Assembly: GCF_000210095.1 (NCBI RefSeq)
Contig: NC_021039.1
Span: 2,474,019 to 2,538,018 of the forward strand
From: Ruminococcus champanellensis 18P13 = JCM 17042
Lineage (GTDB): Bacteria > Bacillota > Clostridia > Oscillospirales > Ruminococcaceae
DNA: 64,000 nucleotides
Direction: 5' to 3'
This document shows positions 8,607-17,525 of the stretch, piece by piece. The notes below the pieces were generated by a model. The model ran no database searches, had not been told where the DNA came from, and saw nothing but the letters and a program-made list of their open reading frames with translations. The translations under genes were made by a program, and so were the position numbers. Positions within the stretch are counted from its first letter, which is position 1. Each line of letters starts with the position of its first letter.

Positions 8607-8609
8607 CAG

Positions 8610-10049
8610 ATGAATCGATTCAAACGACTGCTTGCCGCTGCCTGCGCCGGAATGCTGACCCTGTGTGCACTGCCGGGTCTGGGTTCCTGGGCAGAGGATG
8701 CCGCAGAGGACAGCTTTAGCGACGAGGTGCTGACCTATACCAAGCTGGGGGACGGCAAGGTTTCCGTCACCGCCTGCGACATCAATACCGCCACCCTGCA
8801 TGTACCGGCGGAGATCAACGGCTTTGCGGTAACGGAAATCGGGAACGAGGCGTTCAGCAACTGCACCGCCCTGACAGAGATCGTGCTGCCGGATTCCATC
8901 GAAACCATCGGGGAGGCGGCATTCTACAACTGCTCCAGTCTGACCAGTGTGCTTCTGCCCTCCGAGCTGGAGGCACTGCCCACCGCCCTGTTCTGCAACT
9001 GCTCCAAGCTGGAACAGGTGCGCATTCCGGAGACCGTCACCGATGTGGGGGACTTCGCCTTTGCTTATTGCACGGATCTTGCCAGCCTGGAGCTGCCGGA
9101 TGGGATCACCTACATCGGCAGCTATGCCTTCCAGTACTGCATGCGGCTGACGGAGCTGACCATTCCGGCACAGACCAAGGAGATCGGAAATCTGGCGTTT
9201 GTGGCATGCAGCGATCTGAAAACCCTGCGGATCCCGGCGGCTACCATGTCCATCGGGCACCTGTCCTTTGTGGGATGCAGCAGCCTGGAGAACATCGAGA
9301 TCGCAGCGGACAACCCTGCATTCATCTTCCGGGACGGTATGCTCCTGTCCTCCACCAAGACCCAGCTGTATTTGTATTTGACGACCAACCAGGCAAATAC
9401 CTTTACGGTGCCGGATACCATCACCACCATCTGCTATTATGCCTTTTCCGGCAACGGCTATCTGACCTCTGTGGAGATCCCGGACTCGGTGCTGGAGATC
9501 CAGGACGGCGCATTCTCCGGCTGCTCCTCCCTCAACAGCATCCGGCTGCCAAAACGGATCTCCTCCATTCCAGCCAGCATGTTCTCCGACTGTACCTCCC
9601 TGGCCAGCTTTGAGATCCCCAAAACTGTTACCACCGTGGGGGAGTACGCCTTTTTCTGCTGCGATAAGCTGACAGGCATGTTCGTGCCGGATACGGTGGT
9701 ACAGATCGGCGACAAGGCCTTTGGCTATACGGCGGACGAGCAGGGCAACGAAATCCTGCTCAACGGCTACACCCTGACCTGTTCCTCCAAGTCTGCGGCG
9801 TACACCTATGCCTCGGAAAACGGCATCAAGGCGGCTACCACGGACTTTGTGGTAAACTGGGTGCTGGTCAGCTGCGTCATCGGGGGCATTCTGCTGATCG
9901 CCCTGGTGCTGATGATTCTTGGAATCCGCAAGAAAAAGCAGCTTGCCGCAGCACAGACGGCTGACGCACCGGAGGCAGCTCAGCCGGAGCCTCAGGAGAC
10001 CGATCCCAACTATCAGAGCATCCTGGAGAAGAATTCAAACGACGATTGA
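8610..10049 (+). CDS. BspA-type leucine-rich repeat surface protein (3 of 3)
   Basis: 479 residues, the longest of the three. Signal peptide MNRFKRLLAAACAGMLTLCA (cleavage near SWA, about 28). About ten LRR_5 repeats span residues 65-400 (for example ITYIGSYAFQYCMRLTEL). A transmembrane helix lies near 414-436 (WVLVSCVIGGILLIALVLMI), then a KKK stop-transfer and an acidic cytoplasmic tail. It starts 3 bp after the previous stop with a GAAGGAG ribosome site. The shared architecture and spacing argue for tandem duplication and divergence. A palindromic repeat follows its stop. Confidence 0.85.
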   Translation: MNRFKRLLAAACAGMLTLCALPGLGSWAEDAAEDSFSDEVLTYTKLGDGKVSVTACDINTATLHVPAEINGFAVTEIGNEAFSNCTALTEIVLPDSIETIGEAAFYNCSSLTSVLLPSELEALPTALFCNCSKLEQVRIPETVTDVGDFAFAYCTDLASLELPDGITYIGSYAFQYCMRLTELTIPAQTKEIGNLAFVACSDLKTLRIPAATMSIGHLSFVGCSSLENIEIAADNPAFIFRDGMLLSSTKTQLYLYLTTNQANTFTVPDTITTICYYAFSGNGYLTSVEIPDSVLEIQDGAFSGCSSLNSIRLPKRISSIPASMFSDCTSLASFEIPKTVTTVGEYAFFCCDKLTGMFVPDTVVQIGDKAFGYTADEQGNEILLNGYTLTCSSKSAAYTYASENGIKAATTDFVVNWVLVSCVIGGILLIALVLMILGIRKKKQLAAAQTADAPEAAQPEPQETDPNYQSILEKNSNDD

Positions 10050-10051
10050 TC

Positions 10052-10165
10052 CAATACCGCACAAGACATACCCTGGGCAACACCGCACAAAGCCTACCTG
10101 GTGGCTTTGCACAGCATCTACTGCACAATCTTTGTACGGTATTGCCCCTGTTTTGTGCGGCATTG
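10052..10165. repeat. Nested palindromic repeat (two copies of the dispersed family)
   Basis: Outer arms CAATACCGCACAA (10052-10064) and TTGTGCGGCATTG (10153-10165) have one mismatch. Inner arms GGGCAACACCGCACAAAG (10075-10092) and its inverted partner (10130-10147) have two mismatches. The whole can form nested hairpins between the LRR operon and the AI-2E transporter. Confidence 0.75.
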
Positions 10166-10181
10166 CTATTTGGGGGGCATT

Positions 10182-11534
10182 ATGAAAACAACGAAAAAGC
10201 GGCGCAGTTCCAATACGCCATCCCTTCGCTATGACCTGTTTCCCCGGGGACTGGCAGCCTTTCTGGTGCTGGCATGCGCCATTATCTTTTACTTCCTGCT
10301 GCTGAATTTCGACAAGGTGCAGAGTTTTTTTGAGGATGTGTTCAGAGCCATCGCCCCGGTGTTCACCGGGCTGCTCTTCGCCTATCTGCTGAATCCGGCG
10401 GTGGTGATGCTGGAAAAGCATCTGGCAAAGCCCTTGAACCGCCGCTTCAAAAATTCCTCCAAGGGGAAAAAAACCGCCCGGATCATCAGCACCTTTGTGA
10501 CCGTGATCGCCGTGGTATGCCTGATCGTGCTGCTGTTCGTGCTGGTGGTGCCGGAGGTTGCCGGCAGTATCACCGCCATCGCCGGGGAGCTTCCCAACGA
10601 TCTGGGGGAGTTCACCGATACCGTCAACCAGAAGGTACAGAACAACAGCCGGCTCAGCGCCCTGTACAGCCTGGTATCCAACTACCTGGCAGAGCCGCTG
10701 GAAAACTGGGCAAACAGCGGCATTCTCAACAACGCCAGCGTCTGGGTGGGCTACCTTGCCTCCGGCATCATGGGGGCGTTCAACCTGGTGTACAACCTGT
10801 GCGTGGGTCTGATTATCTGCTTTTACCTGCTCATCGGCAAGGAGCGGTTCATGCGCCAGGGGGGCAAAATACTGTATGTGCTGCTGAAGCCCAACCGGGC
10901 GGATTGGATCCTCCACCGGCTCAACGGCGCAAACCGCACCTTCAGCAGTGCCATTCTGGGAAAGATCCTGGACTCCATCATCATCGGTATGCTGTGCTTC
11001 ATCGGCGTGGTGATCCTGCGCACCCCCTACCCTGCCCTGATCGCCGTGATCGTAGGTGTCACCAACGTGATCCCCTTCTTCGGCCCCTTCATCGGTGCCA
11101 TTCCCAGCACTCTGCTGGTGCTGATGCACGATCCGGTCAAGGCACTGTATTTCGTGATTTTCATCGTGGTTTTGCAGCAGTTTGACTGCAATATCCTGGA
11201 TCCCAAGATCGTGGGAGGCTCCATCGGGCTGCCTGCCTTCTGGTCCCTGTTCGCCTGCCTGCTGGGAGGCGGCCTGTTCGGTCTGGTAGGATTGCTGCTG
11301 GGCGTTCCCACCTTTGCAGTGCTGTATAACCTATGCAAGGAGCTGATCGACGAGCGGCTCCGGTTCAGCAAGCTGCCGCCGGAGACCCTGGACAAGCTGG
11401 GCATCAAGCCGGAGCTGGATCCCAATGCACCCAGCTTTTTCGATCCGGATGAGTTTGACGAGGAACAGGCGGTGGTGGAAATGCCCCTGTCGGAGGTGCC
11501 GGAAACCACGGAGCTTCCCCAAAAAACAGAATAA
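10182..11534 (+). CDS. AI-2E family (PerM-type) transporter
   Basis: 450-residue integral membrane protein of the AI-2E exporter-like superfamily (TqsA/PerM/YtvI type). Members have been linked to autoinducer-2 export, ion antiport and sporulation; the substrate here is unknown. About eight transmembrane helices; the family signature NVIPFFGPFIGAIPSTLLVL lies near residue 300. The N-terminus is basic (MKTTKKRRSS) and the C-terminus is acidic. I chose ATG 10182, preceded by a GGGGGG ribosome-site-like run. The frame stays open back to GTG 10101, but that stretch is the palindromic repeat and is not protein-like. A perfect terminator follows. Confidence 0.88.
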   Translation: MKTTKKRRSSNTPSLRYDLFPRGLAAFLVLACAIIFYFLLLNFDKVQSFFEDVFRAIAPVFTGLLFAYLLNPAVVMLEKHLAKPLNRRFKNSSKGKKTARIISTFVTVIAVVCLIVLLFVLVVPEVAGSITAIAGELPNDLGEFTDTVNQKVQNNSRLSALYSLVSNYLAEPLENWANSGILNNASVWVGYLASGIMGAFNLVYNLCVGLIICFYLLIGKERFMRQGGKILYVLLKPNRADWILHRLNGANRTFSSAILGKILDSIIIGMLCFIGVVILRTPYPALIAVIVGVTNVIPFFGPFIGAIPSTLLVLMHDPVKALYFVIFIVVLQQFDCNILDPKIVGGSIGLPAFWSLFACLLGGGLFGLVGLLLGVPTFAVLYNLCKELIDERLRFSKLPPETLDKLGIKPELDPNAPSFFDPDEFDEEQAVVEMPLSEVPETTELPQKTE

Positions 11535-11540
11535 AAATTT

Positions 11541-11572
11541 GCGTCCGCATGCAATATGCGGACGCTTTTTTT
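11541..11572 (+). terminator. Rho-independent terminator after the AI-2E transporter
   Basis: Perfect 10-bp stem GCGTCCGCAT (11541-11550) / ATGCGGACGC (11556-11565), 5-nt loop, then TTTTTTT. Confidence 0.93.
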
Positions 11573-11643
11573 GCAATGCATACATATTCCACGCACTCCG
11601 TGCAACAATAACTCATATTGTAGAAGCTTCTGCAATAGAGTCC

Positions 11644-11702
11644 GGGCAACACCGCACAGCGCCATGGCTGGCGGCGGCGCATGACCTTGTGCGGTGTTGC
11701 CC
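11644..11702. repeat. Dispersed palindromic repeat, perfect 15-bp arms
   Basis: GGGCAACACCGCACA (11644-11658) and TGTGCGGTGTTGCCC (11688-11702) are a perfect inverted repeat around a 29-bp centre, which itself has GCGCC/GGCGC ends. It ends 7 bp before the ribosome site of the next gene. Best-preserved copy of the family. Confidence 0.85.
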
Positions 11703-11723
11703 TTGTATGAGGAGAGAGAACCC

Positions 11724-12035
11724 ATGAAAAAAATCGCTGCACTTTCAGCGGCGCTGGTTCTGACTGCTGTGGGCTTTACCGGCTGCGGCAATGACAACAA
11801 GTCGTCCTCCGGCGCTGCCACCGAGGGCACAACCCAGCCCGCAACCACCCAGACGGTCACCACGGAGGCTGTCACAGAAGCCGCTACCACCGCCACCGAG
11901 ACCCAGCCTGCTGCCACCTCCACCGGGGACGGCTTTGACAGCGTGGTGGACGATCTGGAAAGCACCGGAAAGGACATTGTTACCGGCGCCGGGGATGCGG
12001 TCAAGGACGCCAAGGACATGATCACAAACCCCTAA
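11724..12035 (+). CDS. Small threonine-rich secreted lipoprotein
   Basis: 103 residues. The N-terminal lipoprotein signal MKKIAALSAALVLTAVGFTGC has its lipobox cysteine at residue 21. A low-complexity linker (about 25-75) rich in T, A and E follows (for example TTQPATTQTVTTEAVTEAAT), then a short amphipathic segment DSVVDDLESTGKDIVTGAGDAVKDAKDMI. It is probably lipid-anchored outside the membrane. The start at 11724 has AGGAG 9 bp upstream. No known domain; function unknown. It sits alone between a palindromic repeat and a bidirectional terminator. Confidence 0.75.
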   Translation: MKKIAALSAALVLTAVGFTGCGNDNKSSSGAATEGTTQPATTQTVTTEAVTEAATTATETQPAATSTGDGFDSVVDDLESTGKDIVTGAGDAVKDAKDMITNP

Positions 12036-12036
12036 C

Positions 12037-12071
12037 AAAAAACGGTATCCGGAACACCGGATACCGTTTTT
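12037..12071. terminator. Bidirectional terminator between the lipoprotein and cellobiose phosphorylase
   Basis: A-tract, stem ACGGTATCCGG (12041-12052 region), loop AACA and the mirror stem ending in TTTTT at 12071. It serves the plus-strand lipoprotein gene and the converging minus-strand gene. Confidence 0.9.
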
Positions 12072-12092
12072 CTATGTTATCGCTGTGCAGGA

Positions 12093-14576
12093 TCAGCCCA
12101 TGATGACTTCTACTGCGTGGTGCTTGCCGTCGCCGAATGCGGGCAGCACGTTGCCTTCGATGGCATTGCCGTCTACGGTGACGGACTTCACGCCCTTGCA
12201 AACATGATCCGGGTTCTTGACGGTGATGTCATAGGTAGCGCCCCGGAACTGACGGGTTGCGGTCATGCCGTCCCATGCATGGGGAACGGAAGGATCGATC
12301 TTCAGACCGTCCCAATCCGGGCTGATGCCCAGGATGTACTGGGAGATGGCAACCATGTTCCATGCAGCAGTACCGGTGAGCCAGGAGTTCTTGCCCTGAC
12401 CGAAGTGGTTGCCGGGCTTGCCGATGTCTGCACCGGCATCCTTGCCGCCGATCATCTGACCGTAAACGTAGGGCTCGGTCTTATGGATGTCGGAGGTCTC
12501 CTCGGTGAATGCAGGAGCGATCTTGCTGTAGTACTCAAATGCCTTGTCCCCTCTGCCGGCGTAAGCCTCTGCGCAGATGATCCATGCATTGTTGTGGGTG
12601 AAGATGCCGGCGTTCTCCTTGTAGCCACCCGGATAGGTGGAAATCTCACCGTACTGGATGTAGTACCTGGTGTATGCCGGATTGTTCAGCACCAGACCGA
12701 AGTCGGTGTTCAGATACTTGTCGATGGCGTCCAGGGTCTTGATGTCAGCACCCTGATCCTTGCCGATCTCGGACATGACTGCGAAGCCCTGGGGCTCGAT
12801 GAAGATCTTGCCCTCCTCGCACTCCTTGGAGCCCATCTTGGCACCGGTGGAGTCGTATGCACGCAGGAACCAGTCCCCGTCAAAGGCATGCGCCATGACG
12901 TTCTGCTTCATCTTGTCGATCTCAGCCTGTGCAGCGGCAGCCTCGTCCTCCTTGCCCAGATGCTTCAGAATGGCAACGTAGTTGGGGCCGGTGTAGGTGA
13001 ACAGGGTGGCAACCATCACGGACTCAGCCACCTTGGAGTAGCCGCCCTCTGCTGCAAACTTGGGGTTGGTGTAGGTCTGGAAGCTCTCGCCCGGTGTGTC
13101 GGAATAGCAGGACAGGTTGATGCAGTCGTTCCAGTCCGCACGCATTGCCAGAGGCAGACCGTGGGGGCCAAGGTTGTTGACTACCTTGTAGAAGGAAACC
13201 TTCAGGTGATCCAGCATGGGCTTTGCCTTGGAGTCGTCATTGTCATAGGGCACCATTTCGTCCAGAATGCCCCAGTCGCCGGTTTCCTTGATGTATGCGG
13301 AAACGGACAGGATCATCCACAGGGGATCGTCAGAGAAGTCGCCGCCGATGTCGGAGTTGCCCTTCTTGGTCAGAGGCTGATACTGGTGGTAGCAGCCGCC
13401 GTCGGGCAGCTGGGTGGAAGCGATGTCAATGATTCTCTGTCTTGCACGATCCGGGATCTGGTGTACAAAGCCCAGAATATCCTGGTTGGAGTCACGGAAG
13501 CCCATGCCTCTGCCGATGCCGCTCTCAAAGTAGGATGCGGAACGGGACAGGTTAAAGGTCACCATGCACTGATACTGGTTCCAGATGTTCACCATCCGGT
13601 TTACCTTGTCGTCGGGGGTATCCACGTTCAGGATGCCCAGCAGAGAATCCCAGGCAGCCTTCAGCTCAGCCAGACCTGCTGCAACCTTCTCCGGGGTGTT
13701 GTACTGCTCCATCATCTGGAGTGCCTTCACCTTGTTGATGGTCTTGCCGTCCGCCTCGAACTTCTGGTCAACGGGCATTTCCACATAGCCCAGGATGAAT
13801 ACCAGGGTCTTGCTTTCGCCGGGTGCCAGGGTGATCTCCTTGTAGTGGGAAGCGATGGGAGACCAGCCGTCTGCGAAGGAGTCGGTTGCCTTGCCGTCAA
13901 TGACAGCCTGGGGATTGTGGAAGCCGTTGTACAGACCGATGAATGCGTCCCGGTCGGTATCGTAGCCGTCGATGGTATCGTTGACGGTGTAGAATGCAAA
14001 GTGGTCACGTCTGTCTCTGTATTCGGTCTTGTGGTAGATGGTGGAGCCAACTACCTCTACACGGCCGGTGGAGAAGTTTCTCTGGAAATTGGTGCAGTCG
14101 TCCTGTGCATCCCACAGGCACCATTCTGCAAAGGAGAACAGCTTGAAGGTCTTGGATGCGCTGCCCTCATTGGTCAGCACCAGTTGCTGCACCTCGCCGG
14201 CATAGTTCTGGGGAACGAAGAAGGTAGCCTGTGCCTTCAGGTCGTTCTTCTTGCCGGTGATGATGGTGTAGCCCATACCGTGGCGGCACTCGTAGCTGTC
14301 CAGCTCGGTCTTCGCCGGAGACCAGCCCGGGTTCCAGATGGTGCCGTTGTCGTTGATGTAGAAATATCTGCCGCCCATATCGATGGGGACATTGTTGTAG
14401 CGGTAACGGGTGATCCGGCGCAGACGGGCGTCCTTGTAGAAGCTGTAGCCGCCGGCAGTGTTGGAGATCAGAGAGAAGAACTCCTGTGTGCCCAGGTAGT
14501 TGATCCAGGGGTAGGGGGTTCTGGGGGAAGTGATGACGTATTCTTTGTTGGCATCGTCAAAAAATCCAAATTTCAT
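12093..14576 (-). CDS. cbp: Cellobiose phosphorylase (GH94)
   Basis: Cytoplasmic enzyme (EC 2.4.1.20) that splits cellobiose with phosphate to glucose 1-phosphate and glucose, saving ATP in cellulose users. It has 827 residues, as expected. GH94 features seen: an N-terminal beta-sandwich (1-300), [16 protein letters not shown] near 351-366 and the catalytic motif [13 protein letters not shown], with the expected general acid Asp near 484. It lacks a signal peptide. Distinguished from chitobiose and cellodextrin phosphorylases by overall similarity to cellobiose enzymes as I recall them, so the exact substrate is inferred. Single gene with its own promoter; AAGGAG lies before the ATG. Confidence 0.93.
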   Translation of the reverse strand: MKFGFFDDANKEYVITSPRTPYPWINYLGTQEFFSLISNTAGGYSFYKDARLRRITRYRYNNVPIDMGGRYFYINDNGTIWNPGWSPAKTELDSYECRHGMGYTIITGKKNDLKAQATFFVPQNYAGEVQQLVLTNEGSASKTFKLFSFAEWCLWDAQDDCTNFQRNFSTGRVEVVGSTIYHKTEYRDRRDHFAFYTVNDTIDGYDTDRDAFIGLYNGFHNPQAVIDGKATDSFADGWSPIASHYKEITLAPGESKTLVFILGYVEMPVDQKFEADGKTINKVKALQMMEQYNTPEKVAAGLAELKAAWDSLLGILNVDTPDDKVNRMVNIWNQYQCMVTFNLSRSASYFESGIGRGMGFRDSNQDILGFVHQIPDRARQRIIDIASTQLPDGGCYHQYQPLTKKGNSDIGGDFSDDPLWMILSVSAYIKETGDWGILDEMVPYDNDDSKAKPMLDHLKVSFYKVVNNLGPHGLPLAMRADWNDCINLSCYSDTPGESFQTYTNPKFAAEGGYSKVAESVMVATLFTYTGPNYVAILKHLGKEDEAAAAQAEIDKMKQNVMAHAFDGDWFLRAYDSTGAKMGSKECEEGKIFIEPQGFAVMSEIGKDQGADIKTLDAIDKYLNTDFGLVLNNPAYTRYYIQYGEISTYPGGYKENAGIFTHNNAWIICAEAYAGRGDKAFEYYSKIAPAFTEETSDIHKTEPYVYGQMIGGKDAGADIGKPGNHFGQGKNSWLTGTAAWNMVAISQYILGISPDWDGLKIDPSVPHAWDGMTATRQFRGATYDITVKNPDHVCKGVKSVTVDGNAIEGNVLPAFGDGKHHAVEVIMG

Positions 14577-14642
14577 CGATCAATACTCCTTCTGTACTAG
14601 TTTTGTCAAAAGCCGCACATTTCCTGCACGGTAGATATCATT

Positions 14643-14671
14643 AGTATACCATAAACCCGGACAAAGCACAA
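14643..14671 (-). promoter_or_regulatory. Promoter of cellobiose phosphorylase
   Basis: Minus strand: -10 TATACT (14643-14648) preceded by TGG, giving an extended -10, and a weaker -35 TTGTGC (14666-14671) at 17 bp. Leader about 60 nt. No cre-like site was recognised. Confidence 0.65.
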
Positions 14672-14767
14672 GGGTATCCGCGTAGAAAATTTCCCGGTTC
14701 TCTCGTGAAAGTTCCACAAAGCACCAGTGCCTTCGGCAGCATACCACAGGGCTTTTGCGTGTCGCCC

Positions 14768-15592
14768 TTACTTTGCCCGACGCAGCCGCTCCTTCATCCG
14801 CTCCCGCAGCTGCTCTCCCAACTGGGGGAATGCCCGGCGCATACGCCGTGTCCAGAATGTGCGCTCCTCCATGATAGTCCGGTACCGGTCGGTAAGCTGT
14901 GCCGCCTTTTCCTTCAGCTCGTCCAGCTCCACCCCGGTCAGCTCCCGGCGCAGCGCCAGCTCCTGCTTGGATTTTTCCGTCCGCTCCATGGCACCCATGA
15001 CTCCGTCGGACAGGTTCTCCCCCACTGCGTCGGAAATATTGTGCAGCTCTCTTGCGATCCGGCTCATGACACGCATGTTGCTGCGGATGTGCAGGATCCC
15101 GGCTACGGTAATGGCAAGATCCGCCGCAAATGCCCCGGAAAAGACCCACAGCAGGGTCAGCCCCAGCCAGTGGGGCAGCCAATGTACCAGACCCATCACC
15201 GCCGGATGCACCACCCGCATCACAAGCACGCAGGCAATGCCCCACAGCAGGGAGAATTTGGCGCAGATATAGCCGCCAAGCTGAAAGTGCTCATTGGAGT
15301 AATCCCACCAATGGGCGTGGAAAATCTTTTCCAGCAGAAAGCCGGTCACCAGCTCCAGCATCGTGGTCAGCACGACGGAGCCGAAAAACAGGGGGATCAG
15401 ACTGCCGGACACGGGGGACAGGCACAGCACTACGATCAGCACCCCAAAGCCGTAAATGGGGCAGTAGGGACCGTTGAGAAAGCCCCGGTTGACGAATTTG
15501 CCGGAATTGACGGTGGCGTAGATCACCTCCACGCACCAGCCCAGGATGGCGTAAATAAAAAAGCAAAGTACAGCCTCATACATGGTCAGCAT
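14768..15592 (-). CDS. CmpB-type (PF06541) putative ABC transporter permease-like membrane protein
   Basis: 274 residues. The first about 150 form four to five transmembrane helices and open with the family-typical MYEAVLCFFIYAILGWCVEVIYA and NRGFLNGPYCPIYGFG. Residues about 165-274 are charged and helical, a likely cytoplasmic coiled coil (for example MGAMERTEKSKQELALRREL). The family is annotated as an ABC-transporter permease of unknown substrate, but no ATPase gene is adjacent, so transport is only a family guess. It is downstream of rpsT on the same strand but separated by a terminator. Confidence 0.75.
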   Translation of the reverse strand: MLTMYEAVLCFFIYAILGWCVEVIYATVNSGKFVNRGFLNGPYCPIYGFGVLIVVLCLSPVSGSLIPLFFGSVVLTTMLELVTGFLLEKIFHAHWWDYSNEHFQLGGYICAKFSLLWGIACVLVMRVVHPAVMGLVHWLPHWLGLTLLWVFSGAFAADLAITVAGILHIRSNMRVMSRIARELHNISDAVGENLSDGVMGAMERTEKSKQELALRRELTGVELDELKEKAAQLTDRYRTIMEERTFWTRRMRRAFPQLGEQLRERMKERLRRAK

Positions 15593-15634
15593 GACAAAAT
15601 CTCCTCCAGTTCGACAAGCATCAGAAAAAGAAAG

Positions 15635-15665
15635 GGCGCAGAGTATGGGTTAATTACTCTGCGCC
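15635..15665 (-). terminator. Terminator after rpsT
   Basis: GGCGCAGAGTA (15635-15645) and TACTCTGCGCC (15655-15665) form a perfect 11-bp stem. Read on the minus strand it is followed by a T-rich tract (CCTTTCTTTTTC). Confidence 0.85.
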
Positions 15666-15689
15666 GGATATCTCATAAGGTGCCGGGGA

Positions 15690-15941
15690 TCAGCCGTTGA
15701 GCTTCTTTGCCAGCTGTGCCTTCTTGCGTGCTGCGTTGTTCTTGTGCAGCAGACCCTTTGCACATGCCTGATCCACCCGCTTGATTGCTGCCTTGATTGC
15801 CTCTTCCTTGTTTGCACCGGATTCAACAGCCAGGTTCGCCTTCTTCAGAACTGTCTTCAGCTCGGACTTGCGTGCCTTGTTTGCAGCAGCCTTGACCTTG
15901 TTTACCTTGACTCTCTTCATTGCGGACTTGATATTTGCCAT
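15690..15941 (-). CDS. rpsT: 30S ribosomal protein S20
   Basis: Primary 16S rRNA-binding protein of the small subunit. It has 83 residues and begins MANIKSAMKRVKVNKVKA, followed by lysine/arginine-rich helices and the conserved C-terminal segment GLLHKNNAARKKAQLAKKL. The start is fixed by AGGAGGTGG 6-8 bp upstream of the ATG at 15941; the frame is open further upstream but that part is not S20-like. Monocistronic, with its own promoter and terminator. Confidence 0.98.
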   Translation of the reverse strand: MANIKSAMKRVKVNKVKAAANKARKSELKTVLKKANLAVESGANKEEAIKAAIKRVDQACAKGLLHKNNAARKKAQLAKKLNG

Positions 15942-16087
15942 TCTTTCCACCTCCTTGAACCTGCGGCTCACGCTGTGTATAACCACACGGAAACCGCATA
16001 CAGTAAAGACAGTACCCACCTTTCGGCGTTGACACGGCCGCTGTCTTTGGCATGGCTGTAATGACTCAGCCATATAAGCTAAATCTT

Positions 16088-16116
16088 ATTTTATCATTCC
16101 GGGGCGCAAATTGCAA
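16088..16116 (-). promoter_or_regulatory. Promoter of rpsT
   Basis: Minus strand: -35 TTGCAA (16111-16116), 17-bp spacer, -10 TAAAAT (16088-16093). Leader about 140 nt, typical for an autoregulated ribosomal protein gene, though no specific structure was resolved. Confidence 0.75.
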
Positions 16117-16193
16117 TAGGCAATTTCAAAATAATCTCACAATTTTTTGTGTTGAATTCTGTGCAACTGCACAACCCGGAGAAAGGAGCGTTT

Positions 16194-17042
16194 ATGAACA
16201 TCCGGACAGACCTTGCTCTGGAGGGGGTGGATGCGGAACAGATCCGGGAGGGCATCACCCGTACCACCCGGGGCAGCGCCTTTTCCATCACCGAGATCCG
16301 CATCCAGGAGGACAGGCACGGCGCCCCCATCGGCAAAAAGAAGGGCAGATACATCACCCTGGAGGCAGGAGCGCTGAGCCGGTTTTCCGACCGGTATGAG
16401 GATATGGCGCAGGAGCTTGCGAAGGAGCTGCGGCAGTTCCTGCCACCGGGGCATGTGCTGGTGGTAGGGCTTGGAAACAGTCAGATCACCCCGGATGCCC
16501 TGGGGCCACAGGCGGCAAACCAGGTGCTTGCCACCCGGCATCTGAAAACCGAGCTGGGCGAGGAGGATCCCTTCCTGGCAGGGCTGCGTCCGGTCAGCGT
16601 GCTGGCAGGGGGCGTGCTGGGGCAGACCGGCATCGAAAGCGCAGAGCTGGTGCAAGCACTGCAGGGGCGCCTGTGTCCGGCAGCCATCATTGCGGTGGAC
16701 GCCCTTGCATGCTCCGAGCTGAACCGGCTGGGCACCACCATCCAGATCTCCGACGCAGGAATATCTCCCGGCAGCGGGGTGCAGAATAAGCGTAAAGAGC
16801 TTTCCGCCGGAACCCTGGGGATCCCGGTGCTGGCGGTGGGGGTTCCTACGGTGGTGGATATGGGCACCATTGTGGAAAGCCTCACCGGAGCGCCTCCGAA
16901 GCAGGAAGCCCCCAATATGATGGTGACCCCACGGGACATTGACAAGCTGACCCAGCGAGCCGCCGGGCTCATCGCCTGCGGCATCAATCTGGCGCTGCAT
17001 CCCCAACTGAGCATGGAGGATGTGGAGTGCCTGATGGCATAA
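16194..17042 (+). CDS. gpr: Germination protease GPR (spore endopeptidase)
   Basis: 282-residue aspartic-type protease that degrades small acid-soluble spore proteins at germination. The N-terminus MNIRTDLALEGVDAE matches the family propeptide/mature region. Conserved blocks include the GHVLVVGLGN segment near 87, SVLAGGVLGQTGIE near 135, PAAIIAVDALA near 162 and GVQNKRKELS near 196. The ATG at 16194 has AAAGGAG 7 bp upstream. It is followed 13 bp later by spoVAC. It indicates a sporulating lineage. A forespore promoter is expected but I could not identify one; the palindrome TGTGCA-AC-TGCACA lies at 16160-16173. Confidence 0.93.
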   Translation: MNIRTDLALEGVDAEQIREGITRTTRGSAFSITEIRIQEDRHGAPIGKKKGRYITLEAGALSRFSDRYEDMAQELAKELRQFLPPGHVLVVGLGNSQITPDALGPQAANQVLATRHLKTELGEEDPFLAGLRPVSVLAGGVLGQTGIESAELVQALQGRLCPAAIIAVDALACSELNRLGTTIQISDAGISPGSGVQNKRKELSAGTLGIPVLAVGVPTVVDMGTIVESLTGAPPKQEAPNMMVTPRDIDKLTQRAAGLIACGINLALHPQLSMEDVECLMA

Positions 17043-17055
17043 GGAGGATATGCAT

Positions 17056-17493
17056 ATGAAACTCACACCCCAGACCTATCAGAAGATGGCGGAGCAGGCA
17101 TCGCCCCCCACCAAAAGCTGGATCACCATTCCCAGCGCCTTTCTCATCGGGGGCGGCATCTGCACCCTGGGAGAGGTGTTCCTGAACCTGTTCACCCGCA
17201 TGGGGGCAGAAAAGGAGGCGGCAAGCGCCTGGGCGTCCATCTGCCTGATCTTCCTCAGTGCCCTGTTCACCGGGCTGGGCTTGTACGAAAAGCTGGCAAA
17301 ATTCGCCGGTGCCGGCACCCTGGTGCCCATTACGGGCTTCGCCAACGCCATGGTATCCCCGGCGCTGGAGTCCAGAACCGAGGGCTTCGTGCTGGGGGTG
17401 GGGGCAAAGCTGTTCACCATCGCCGGGCCGGTGATCCTGTACGGCTGCACCGCCTCGGTGCTGTACGGCATCCTCTATTATTTCATCCGATAA
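17056..17493 (+). CDS. spoVAC: Stage V sporulation protein AC (SpoVAC-type)
   Basis: 145-residue membrane protein of the SpoVA family, which forms the channel for dipicolinic acid uptake into, and release from, the spore. It begins MKLTPQTYQKMAEQ and has about four hydrophobic segments with the family block VPITGFANAMVSPALE near 93 and EGFVLGVGAKLFTIAGPVI near 113. SpoVAEb is similar, but length and N-terminus favour SpoVAC. ATG 17056 is preferred because AGGAGG lies 8 bp before it; ATG 17050 is too close. spoVAD and spoVAE are not adjacent, which is unusual and suggests they lie elsewhere. Confidence 0.85.
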   Translation: MKLTPQTYQKMAEQASPPTKSWITIPSAFLIGGGICTLGEVFLNLFTRMGAEKEAASAWASICLIFLSALFTGLGLYEKLAKFAGAGTLVPITGFANAMVSPALESRTEGFVLGVGAKLFTIAGPVILYGCTASVLYGILYYFIR

Positions 17494-17524
17494 AAGCAGC
17501 CGGGCATCTGCCCGGCTGCTTTGG
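17493..17524. terminator. Bidirectional terminator between spoVAC and fic
   Basis: AAAGCAGCCGGGCA (17493-17506), loop TC, TGCCCGGCTGCTTT (17509-17522): a perfect stem with A and T flanks. It serves both converging genes. Confidence 0.88.
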
Positions 17525-17525
17525 T

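Noticed and set aside
10101..10181. 27-codon N-terminal extension of the AI-2E transporter
   Set aside because: The stretch is the palindromic repeat and starts at GTG without a ribosome site; ATG 10182 fits better.
12117..14600. 827-codon open frame antisense to cellobiose phosphorylase
   Set aside because: It mirrors the codon pattern of the GH94 gene, has no ribosome site or recognisable domain, and is rich in V, G, L and H as expected for an antisense shadow.
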